Positions 1 to 5,834 of a DNA stretch of 10,156 nt are shown in pieces. Position 1 is the stretch's first letter. Every line of letters begins with the position of its first letter. Made by a program: the position numbers and the translations under genes. The notes beneath the pieces were generated by a model. That model saw nothing but the letters and a program-made list of their open reading frames with translations. It searched no databases and was not told where the DNA came from. The stretch comes from Bacteroidota bacterium (GTDB taxonomy: Bacteria; Bacteroidota; Bacteroidia; Bacteroidales; PXBB01). The stretch lies in NCBI GenBank assembly GCA_022708385.1, contig JAKIYU010000071.1, forward strand, positions 1 to 10,156, written 5' to 3'.

Positions 1-1866
1 AAAACCGGCTTCACCGTCGCAATAAAGGCTAAATTCATCATAACCTCCTCTGCCTCCATTACCACCGGCACCACCCCCTCTTATACCACTGCCTACCGGA
101 GCGCCCCCTGCACCCCCATGCCCGTTTGCATCTAGGTCGCAGTTGATAATGCCACCACTGTCTTCACCTCCGGCAATACCATTGAAACCATAGTTGCCAG
201 GCTGCCCGTCAGTACCAGGTAAGCCGTTCTCACCCGAACTGGCCATCCCTACTTCTATTTTACAACGTGAAATTAAATAGTTATCGCAAGTGTCTGTTAT
301 ATGTATGCCATATATAGAATGGCCACTGCGCTGCGTTGTACCATTAGCTCCCGAAAGTTTGACATTGATAAACAAATCTTGTAGAGTCCAGTTACTGGTA
401 TGATGGGCGACAACACCCCTGTAAAATCCAAAAGTATCGGTATTTATAACAGCGGTTTCAAGGGGGGCGTCTATATTAATTATGGTTGTTTCAGCTGAAG
501 ATTTTATCCAGATATTATTGTTTACGGCATAGCCACCGTCAATAGTAAGGTCATCTTTCAGTTGAATAATCTGTGTTTCATTATAAATGCCTCCCTTCAT
601 TCTAATAGTATTCCTGGAGCCGGTAGCCATAGTAATAGCATAAGCCAACGTTTTAACCGGTGCAGCTGGAGTACCCGCTACAGATGTATCGGTGCCATCA
701 GGTGAAACATATACAAAATCGCAGTGAGAGGAGCCTACAATAACCTGGCAAGCGGGAGAAACGGTATTACTGCCGGTACAGTTATCCTGATATTCTACGG
801 ATATCTGGTACAAACCGTACGAAGAAAAAGTAACATTGGTACTTGAGCTGGTGGGGGTTTGAAAAACAAGCCCGTTGGAACCGCTCCACAAAAATGAAGC
901 ATTGACTATCGCATTGGAATCGGGCGGTTGAACAGTTGAAAAATTATGTGTGGAATTAGGTAAAACCATTGAGCCGCATGAGGGGCTGATAACTGGAGAA
1001 GCAGGGTAGGGCTGATAAGTTACCCTGACACTTTGTGAAATGGTTGACGTGTTTGAAAAGCCGGGAATACAACCCGATGACGCTAATACTCTGTAATTGC
1101 GTGTCCCGTTAATTACCGGTACAGTAAAGGAAGAACTGTTGGCCCCGCTTATGTCTGTCCACCCTCCGGCGGGATTGAGCGATGTGGTATTGCTTTTTTG
1201 CCATTGGTAATATAAAGCCGATGAGTCGGCAACGACAGTGAGTGTTAATGGGGCAGGAGCACATAAAGTGGTATCGGGCGAAGGCTCTGACGGCTGTTTG
1301 ATGATAAGAGGCGGATTGGCTATTTCCCACCGCACTCTTACTTTTACTTCATAATTAGCACATGTAAACCACCCGTAATAATTCCATTGACACATAGGGT
1401 CGTTAGTGAAACTAATAGAACCCAAAGTATTGGTTTGGGCAAGATATTCATCAGCAAGAAAACAAAAAGGCTGGTCGCAGCAACCGTCGTATGTACACCT
1501 GTCGGTAATGCCAAACCAGGCACAATCTTTTTCAAAACCGTAAAACCTGAGGTTGATTTGCGTGGCAGAAGAATTGGAAATGTTGCGTATGGTATAGGGC
1601 AATTCACCACTGGGGTCTGTGGTATCTATTGTATAAGGTACAGGGGCTACATCGTCCCTGTAAACGCAATCACCTCCCGACCACACAGGGTCGTTGTTAT
1701 CATTAGCCCATACTTGCCAGGTCAGGTCGGGACCGCCAAAAATGCCATCGCTTGTAATACTGCTTCTGAGAGCAATAACCTGAACTTGATAATTTACATT
1801 TTGAGAAAAAAGATTGTTATAAACTGATATTGCTATCAGAGAAAAAAGGGCTAAAAAATATTTCAT
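1..1866 (-). CDS. Large secreted/cell-surface protein with Ig-like, PKD-like and beta-helix regions (partial, N-terminus)
   Basis: The minus-strand frame is open without a stop from the ATG at 1866 to the window edge (622 codons), so the gene continues to the left. The first ~22 residues (MKYFLALFSLIAIS..LFSQ) are a signal peptide with a typical Bacteroidota cleavage region. Residues ~23-180 form a Cys- and Trp-rich domain not recognised (CAWFG, CTYDGCCDQPFCF). Residues ~183-287 resemble an Ig-like domain (QPS..TTLC, YYQWQKS, NYRVLASSGC). Residues ~288-378 resemble a PKD-like domain (FLWSGSNG, YGLYQISVEY). Residues ~381-540 look like a right-handed parallel beta-helix with a DUF1565-like start (YVSPDGTD..GTPAAPVKTLAYAI, GGIY, LTIDGGY). 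Residues ~545-622 are Gly-rich (GENGLPGTDGQPG, GGGAGGNGGRGG). By family habit such proteins are exported and often end in a type IX secretion sorting domain, but that end is outside the window. A canonical promoter lies just upstream. Function unknown; adhesion or a surface structure is an inference. Confidence 0.85.
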   Translation of the reverse strand, partial: MKYFLALFSLIAISVYNNLFSQNVNYQVQVIALRSSITSDGIFGGPDLTWQVWANDNNDPVWSGGDCVYRDDVAPVPYTIDTTDPSGELPYTIRNISNSSATQINLRFYGFEKDCAWFGITDRCTYDGCCDQPFCFLADEYLAQTNTLGSISFTNDPMCQWNYYGWFTCANYEVKVRVRWEIANPPLIIKQPSEPSPDTTLCAPAPLTLTVVADSSALYYQWQKSNTTSLNPAGGWTDISGANSSSFTVPVINGTRNYRVLASSGCIPGFSNTSTISQSVRVTYQPYPASPVISPSCGSMVLPNSTHNFSTVQPPDSNAIVNASFLWSGSNGLVFQTPTSSSTNVTFSSYGLYQISVEYQDNCTGSNTVSPACQVIVGSSHCDFVYVSPDGTDTSVAGTPAAPVKTLAYAITMATGSRNTIRMKGGIYNETQIIQLKDDLTIDGGYAVNNNIWIKSSAETTIINIDAPLETAVINTDTFGFYRGVVAHHTSNWTLQDLFINVKLSGANGTTQRSGHSIYGIHITDTCDNYLISRCKIEVGMASSGENGLPGTDGQPGNYGFNGIAGGEDSGGIINCDLDANGHGGAGGAPVGSGIRGGGAGGNGGRGGYDEFSLYCDGEAGF

Positions 1867-1899
1867 TTCAGAAAGCAGATTTGCGTGGATTTTTCATGA

Positions 1900-1931
1900 C
1901 AAACCTACGTTAAATTTGCATAATATACAAA
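1900..1931 (-). promoter_or_regulatory. Bacteroidota-type promoter of the secreted-protein gene
   Basis: On the minus strand, TTTG (1931-1928) is followed after exactly 20 bases by TAGGTTTG (1907-1900). This matches the Bacteroidota sigma-ABfr consensus TTTG-N19-21-TAnnTTTG. Transcription should start near 1893, giving a leader of about 27 bases before the ATG at 1866. It lies just past the prfB stop codon, so the secreted-protein gene can be transcribed independently of the prfB group. The -33 element sits inside a 14-bp palindrome (1927-1940). Confidence 0.72.
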
Positions 1932-1940
1932 TTAATTTGT
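1927..1940. repeat. 14-bp perfect palindrome overlapping a -33 element
   Basis: ACAAATTAATTTGT is its own reverse complement. It covers the -33 TTTG of the promoter at 1900-1931 and touches the last base of the prfB stop codon. It has no loop, so it is a poor RNA hairpin; it could be an operator, or chance in AT-rich DNA. Confidence 0.45.
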
Positions 1941-3029
1941 TACCTGCCGCCAAATTCCATCAGATAGGCTTTTATAAAGCTATCTATTTCGCCATCCATA
2001 ACAGCCTGCACATTTGAGGTTTCCATACCGGTTCTCAGGTCTTTAACTAGTTTATAAGGGTGCATCACGTAATTGCGAATCTGTGACCCCCATTCAATTT
2101 TCTTTTTGGAACTTTCGATAGCTGCCTGCGCTTCCTGTTTTTTTCTTAGTTCAATTTCATAAAGCTGCGATTTTAGCATCTGAAGCGCTTTTTCTCTGTT
2201 TTGTTGTTGCGAACGTGTAACCTGGCATTCAACAATGATGCCGCTGGGTTCATGTTTTAACCTCACGGCCGTTTCTACTTTGTTTACGTTTTGTCCACCG
2301 GGCCCACTCGAACGAAATGTGTCCCACGAAATATCAGCAGGGTTAATATCTATTTGAATATCATCATCTACCACAGGATAAACATATACGGAGGCAAAAG
2401 AGGTATGGCGCTTGTTGGCTGCATCAAAAGGTGAAAGCCTAACGAGGCGGTGTACACCATTTTCACTTTTAAGATAGCCGTATGCAAATGAGCCTTCAAT
2501 TTCAATGGATGCCGATTTTATTCCCGCCACATCACCTTCCTGCACGTCGAGAATATTGGTCTTATAACCATTCCTTTCGGCATAACGCAGGTACATACGC
2601 ATAAGCATATCAGCCCAGTCCTGGCTTTCGGTACCCCCTGCACCCGAATTGATATTCAGTATAGCACTGAGTTTATCCTCTTCATTGCGAAGCATATTTT
2701 TGAACTCAAGATCTTCGATAGCTTTAAGTGACACCTCATATTGGTTTATTACTTCCTGCTCTTTAGCCATACCCTCAATTAAAAAATCATACAGTACAGT
2801 CAGTTCATCGTAACATTCTTTCGCTTTCAGAAAGGCTGTTACCCATATTTTTTTTTCCTGTATGGTTTTAAATTTTTGCTGGGCAGCTTTGGGATTATCC
2901 CAAAAATCAGGTGCTTCAGTTTCTTTTTCGAGAATGTTTATTTCAGTTGTTTTAGTTTCAACGTCAAAGAAACCTCCTCAGGTCATCAAGCCTTTTTTCG
3001 ATTTTTTTTATGTCTTCAAATAGTGCCAT
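1940..3029 (-). CDS. prfB: Peptide chain release factor 2 (RF2), joined by programmed +1 frameshift
   Basis: RF2 releases the finished peptide at UGA and UAA codons on the ribosome. The zero frame starts with ATG at 3029 and reads 21 codons (MALFEDIKK...LRRFL) to an in-frame TGA at 2966-2964. After CTT (2969-2967), skipping T2966 continues with GAC (2965-2963) in the frame that ends at TAA 1942-1940. The joined product is 362 aa, close to E. coli RF2 (365 aa). Two hallmarks are present: the stop-reading SPF tripeptide that distinguishes RF2 from RF1 (residues 199-201) and the catalytic GGQ (244-246, in SGPGGQNVNKVETAVR). An internal ATG at 2770 gives a 276-aa open frame, but this would lose the N-terminal domain and is not the real start. 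It is the last gene of the rng-recX-prfB group, 15 bases after recX. Regulation is autogenous: low RF2 favours frameshifting. Confidence 0.95.
2963..2981 (-). promoter_or_regulatory. RF2 programmed +1 frameshift site
   Basis: The minus strand reads AGG AGG TTT CTT TGA C. A Shine-Dalgarno-like AGGAGG lies three bases before the slippery CTT, followed by a poorly terminated TGA-C, the same layout and spacing as E. coli prfB (AGG GGG TAT CTT TGA C). When RF2 is scarce, the ribosome pauses at TGA and the peptidyl-tRNA on CTT slips forward one base to TTT, then reads GAC (Asp). Confidence 0.93.
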
Positions 3030-3044
3030 TACTAGATTTTATTA

Positions 3045-3527
3045 TTAAAGCAATGAATAAATAAGGTCATATTCAAAGCCTTTCGACATGCAAAAATAAA
3101 CTATTTTTTGTTTACTTGTCTGCAGGTCCTTTTCATTTTTTAAAACAGCTTTTTTTTTAAGAATTAAATCACTTAAAATACGCCTGTATTCTGTCTCATC
3201 AATTTTTTCCAAATGTAAAAATACCTGTTCTCTTGAAAATTTTTGTTTTAAAAGCTCTGCACCTATTTTAACACGCCCCCATTTGTTTTGTCTTAATTTG
3301 CTGCGTATAAATAATTCTATAAACCTATCGGAATCAATAAAGCCGTCTTTACAAAGTAATTGTATGACTTGGGTTGCAGTTTCTGGTGATGCTCCCCATT
3401 CTTTGAGTTTTTTTTCTGTTTGAAATACCGAACGCTCCTGCGTGGAACAATATTTCTGTGCTTTTTGCAGAAAGTATTTCAGGGTAAATTCTATTCCCCG
3501 ATTTTGGCTATGTTCTTTCGAATACAT
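3045..3527 (-). CDS. recX: RecX family regulatory protein
   Basis: The 160-aa product matches RecX, a small all-helical modulator that binds RecA filaments and limits recombinase and coprotease activity. The family hallmarks visible are the N-terminal A..YCS.QERS..EV-type helix (residues ~28-35), the L.KDGFIDSDRFIELFIRSKLRQNKWGR stretch (~83-108), and a C-terminal three-helix repeat ending in K.I.YF..KGFEYDLIYSLL. Length fits the family (about 150-170 aa in Bacteroidota). The ATG at 3527 lies 3 bases after the rng stop codon, so it is translated as part of the same message, and prfB follows 15 bases on. RecA itself is not in the window. Confidence 0.85.
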   Translation of the reverse strand: MYSKEHSQNRGIEFTLKYFLQKAQKYCSTQERSVFQTEKKLKEWGASPETATQVIQLLCKDGFIDSDRFIELFIRSKLRQNKWGRVKIGAELLKQKFSREQVFLHLEKIDETEYRRILSDLILKKKAVLKNEKDLQTSKQKIVYFCMSKGFEYDLIYSLL

Positions 3528-3530
3528 TTT

Positions 3531-5081
3531 TTAAAGTTTGTATTCGTCTTCTTTCTTATTAAAAAAGTGATATTCCAGCAAATTATAAGCAGAATAAGGT
3601 TTTATTACAATCCAAATACGATTTTTGAAAATCCATTTCATCCTCAGTGAGGGGAACCCTTTGGTTAAATAGGCATAGATAAATGGATGTACCTGAAGTT
3701 TTACATACTTTTCATTTTGCTCGTTTGCCAGATATTTAATGTAGTTTTCAATTTCGTAAGTAGTAACTATGCTGGCTTTAACTTCACCGGTACCACCGCA
3801 GGCAGGGCATTTTTCGGTAGTTTCAACACTCATCTCTGGCCTAACCCTTTGTCTGGTTATTTGAACAAGACCGAATTTGCTGGGAGGCAATATAGTGTGT
3901 TTGGCGCGGTCGTTTTTCATCAAAGCGGTCAAATGTTCAAACAGTTTTCTTCTGTTGACGGCCAGGTGCATATCAATAAAGTCAATTACAATAATACCTC
4001 CCATGTCTCTCAGGCGTAGCTGACGCGCAATTTCCGTAGCGGCTTCGAGGTTTACTTCAATGGCATTGGCTTCCTGATTATTGTCGGCATTCATCCGGTG
4101 GCCGCTGTTTACATCAATCACATGCATGGCTTCGGTGTGCTCAACAATAAGATAAGCCCCCCCCTTAAATGTAATATTTTTGCCGAAAGAGTTTTTTATT
4201 TGTTTGTCAATGCCGTAATGTTCAAAAATGGGGACTTTTGATTTGTGCGTTTTTACAATATCTACTTTATCGGGAGAAATTTGCCGTACATAATTTTTTA
4301 TTTCATCTGCCAGCTGTGTTTCTGATACGTAAATATTATTGAAAGACTCATTAAGTAAATCTCTTAAAATGACTGAAGTTTTGTCAATTTCTCCGATTAT
4401 TTTTTGGGGAGGTCTTGCCGATTTTAGTTTTTCATAAAGAAGCTTCCATTTTTCCACAAGGTTGTTCAGGTCAGCATCAAGGTCGGCTACTTTTTTATTT
4501 TCGGCTACGGTGCGTATTATCACGCTGAAGTTTTTGGGTTTGATGCTTTGTACAAGCCGTTTAAGCCTGTTTTTTTCTTCTACACTTTTAATTTTCTGAG
4601 AAATGGAAATTTTATCGGAGAAAGGTACCAAAACAAGATATCTGCCTGCCAGAGATATTTCTGAGCTGATTCGCGGGCCTTTAGTAGATATGGGCTCCTT
4701 GGCAATTTGAACAAGGATGTTTTGTCCCTGAGAAATGACATTGGATATTTTTCCGTTTTTTTCAATTTCGGGAGAAAAAACAAAATCATCAAGTTTGTGG
4801 GTTTGTATTTTATTATCGCAGACACCCTTTGTAAATTGCATCAACGACTTTATCTGAGCTCCCAAATCCAGATAATGCAGAAAAGCGTCTTTTTCATAAC
4901 CGACATCCACAAAAGCTGCATTAAGACCAGGAATTATCTTTTTTATGCGGCCCAAATAAATATCACCCACAACAAAATTATTGTCGGTTTTTTCTTTGTG
5001 TAATTCAACAAGCTTCTTTTCTTCCAAAAGAGCTATATTGACTTCACTGGCATTATTGTCAATAATAAGTTCCCTGTTCAC
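3531..5081 (-). CDS. rng: Ribonuclease E/G family protein (RNase G)
   Basis: This 516-aa endoribonuclease cuts single-stranded AU-rich RNA and takes part in mRNA decay and rRNA 5' maturation. The N-terminus (RELIIDNNASEVNIALLEEKKLVEL) is typical of the family, so the GTG at 5081 is the likely start. An S1 RNA-binding domain follows (residues ~38-118: GDIYLGRIKKIIPGLNAAFVDVG). The catalytic metal-binding residues of the DNase I-like domain are present: D323 and N325 in VIDVNSG, and D367 in IIVIDFIDM (E. coli RNase E D303, N305, D346). The zinc-link motif CPACGGTG holds C425 and C428, used for dimer/tetramer contacts. There is no long C-terminal scaffold region, so it is RNase G-like rather than full RNase E. 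The gene leads directly into recX. No Shine-Dalgarno sequence is visible before the GTG. Confidence 0.93.
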   Translation of the reverse strand: MNRELIIDNNASEVNIALLEEKKLVELHKEKTDNNFVVGDIYLGRIKKIIPGLNAAFVDVGYEKDAFLHYLDLGAQIKSLMQFTKGVCDNKIQTHKLDDFVFSPEIEKNGKISNVISQGQNILVQIAKEPISTKGPRISSEISLAGRYLVLVPFSDKISISQKIKSVEEKNRLKRLVQSIKPKNFSVIIRTVAENKKVADLDADLNNLVEKWKLLYEKLKSARPPQKIIGEIDKTSVILRDLLNESFNNIYVSETQLADEIKNYVRQISPDKVDIVKTHKSKVPIFEHYGIDKQIKNSFGKNITFKGGAYLIVEHTEAMHVIDVNSGHRMNADNNQEANAIEVNLEAATEIARQLRLRDMGGIIVIDFIDMHLAVNRRKLFEHLTALMKNDRAKHTILPPSKFGLVQITRQRVRPEMSVETTEKCPACGGTGEVKASIVTTYEIENYIKYLANEQNEKYVKLQVHPFIYAYLTKGFPSLRMKWIFKNRIWIVIKPYSAYNLLEYHFFNKKEDEYKL

Positions 5082-5194
5082 GCTGTTTCAAATTTATACG
5101 CATCCCGTTATCTCAGGGCTTAACCTAAATAATGTACAATAGGAATAGGTATAGAAACCAATATTATAAGTAAATAATATTATGTCTAGGAAAC

Positions 5195-5287
5195 TTACTT
5201 CCTCTTCTTATGCCTGTTCTTCCGTAGTCTTTTTTTTCTCTTATGAACGGCCATCTTGTGCCTTTTTCTTTTTTTTCCGCTTGGCAT
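5195..5287 (-). CDS. 30-aa very basic protein, AURKAIP1/COX24 (mS38-like) domain
   Basis: The ATG at 5287 opens 30 codons ending in TAA at 5195. The product begins MPSGKKRKRHKMAVHKRKKR and ends RKNRHKKRK; about 20 of 30 residues are Lys, Arg or His. This closely resembles the tiny proteins common across Bacteroidota that are annotated as AURKAIP1/COX24 domain proteins, related to mitochondrial small-subunit ribosomal protein mS38. A role on the ribosome or bound to rRNA is inferred from that relation and its charge. It sits between HU (31 bases upstream) and rng (113 bases downstream). It is short enough to be missed by routine gene finding. Confidence 0.82.
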   Translation of the reverse strand: MPSGKKRKRHKMAVHKRKKRLRKNRHKKRK

Positions 5288-5318
5288 AATGTATTAATTT
5301 TAATGAATCAAAAAAAAA

Positions 5319-5606
5319 TTATTTTTTGATGTTGTTTTTAACTTTATTTAAAAATATTTTGGCAGGTTTAAACGAGGGTATGTTGTGTGCAGGGATTACA
5401 ATCGTTGTATTCTTTGAAATATTTCTTCCTGTTTTTTCTGCACGTTTTTTAATTATAAAACTGCCAAAACCCCTCAGGTAAACATTTTCGCCTTTGCTCA
5501 TAGCACCTTTAACAACATCCATGAAGGTTTCGACTGTTTTTTGTACTTGAACTTTTTCAATGCCTGTTTTGTTGGTAATTTCAGTTACAATTTCAGCTTT
5601 AGTCAT
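5319..5606 (-). CDS. HU/IHF family DNA-binding protein
   Basis: This 95-aa product is a small histone-like protein that binds and bends DNA as a dimer. It starts MTKAEIVTEITNKTGI, has the family signature around VYLRGFGSFIIKKRAEKTGRN (residues ~43-63), and the DNA-intercalating arm region with IPAHNIPSFKPAK (~71-83), ending in a Lys/Asn-rich tail. The PA(H)N..P.FKP pattern supports HU over IHF, but the family is hard to split by eye. It is the first gene of the minus-strand group, divergent from the sugar transferase operon, with a likely promoter at 5654-5661. It is followed by the 30-aa basic protein gene. Confidence 0.93.
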   Translation of the reverse strand: MTKAEIVTEITNKTGIEKVQVQKTVETFMDVVKGAMSKGENVYLRGFGSFIIKKRAEKTGRNISKNTTIVIPAHNIPSFKPAKIFLNKVKNNIKK

Positions 5607-5653
5607 AACAATTTCAGTTTAAAGTAATTAATATCTTCTTGATTTTAGGGCTG

Positions 5654-5661
5654 CAAATATA
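5654..5661 (-). promoter_or_regulatory. Likely -7 box of the HU gene
   Basis: The minus strand reads TATATTTG, a full match to the Bacteroidota -7 consensus TAnnTTTG. It would place the start of transcription near 5648 and give a leader of about 42 bases. No good TTTG was found at the expected -33 distance, so the call rests on one box. Confidence 0.5.
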
Positions 5662-5740
5662 ATCTTTTTTGATGAAACAGCTATTATAAATTAATTTTTA
5701 ATTTTTTTTATTTGTTTTTTTGAAACTTGTTAATTAATGA

Positions 5741-5752
5741 GCTTATATAAGC
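5741..5752. repeat. 12-bp perfect palindrome in the divergent intergenic region
   Basis: GCTTATATAAGC is a perfect inverted repeat without a spacer. It lies 21 bases upstream of the -7 box proposed for the receiver/sugar transferase gene, so it covers the -33 zone where no TTTG is seen. It could bind a dimeric regulator. In the 228-base stretch 5607-5834 the rest is AT-rich with T and A runs (for example ten A at 5761-5770) and no other gene. Confidence 0.5.
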
Positions 5753-5773
5753 ATGTATTTAAAAAAAAAATAT

Positions 5774-5781
5774 TATTTTTG
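5774..5781 (+). promoter_or_regulatory. Likely -7 box of the polysaccharide operon
   Basis: TATTTTTG matches TAnnTTTG, directly after an A-tract. The predicted start of transcription near 5788 gives a leader of about 47 bases before the ATG at 5835. The -33 element is not recognisable, as might be expected for an activated promoter. Confidence 0.45.
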
Positions 5782-5834
5782 TGTGGTTATTTATTCTTGT
5801 TTAATAAATAACCTGAAAAATCTTTAAAAGGAAC

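Noticed and set aside
1387..1827. Plus-strand open frame of 146 codons
   Set aside because: It lies antisense to the secreted-protein gene in the register-matched frame, has no recognisable domain, and its composition is explained by the minus-strand coding sequence with its signal peptide and domains.
2770..3029. prfB as a frameshifted pseudogene or as two genes
   Set aside because: The break has the exact RF2 recoding signature (SD-like AGGAGG, CTT TGA C), and the joined length and the SPF and GGQ motifs are normal.
3420..5003. Plus-strand open frames of 76-110 codons across rng and recX
   Set aside because: They are antisense shadows of strongly recognised minus-strand genes, rich in F/I/Y from reversed Lys/Asn codons, with no domain.
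5089..5096. TAAATTTG (minus strand) as a -7 box for rng
   Set aside because: It would put the transcript start within a few bases of the GTG, and no -33 TTTG lies at the right distance; the match may be chance in AT-rich DNA.
5161..5180. Inverted repeat ATATTAT-N6-ATAATAT between the 30-aa gene and rng, as a terminator
   Set aside because: The stem is only A-T pairs with no T-run after it on the relevant strand; too weak to call.
5825..5834. Shine-Dalgarno-like AAAAGGAAC before the fusion gene
   Set aside because: The AGGA is only 3 bases from the ATG, too close for normal pairing, and the phylum rarely uses SD sequences.
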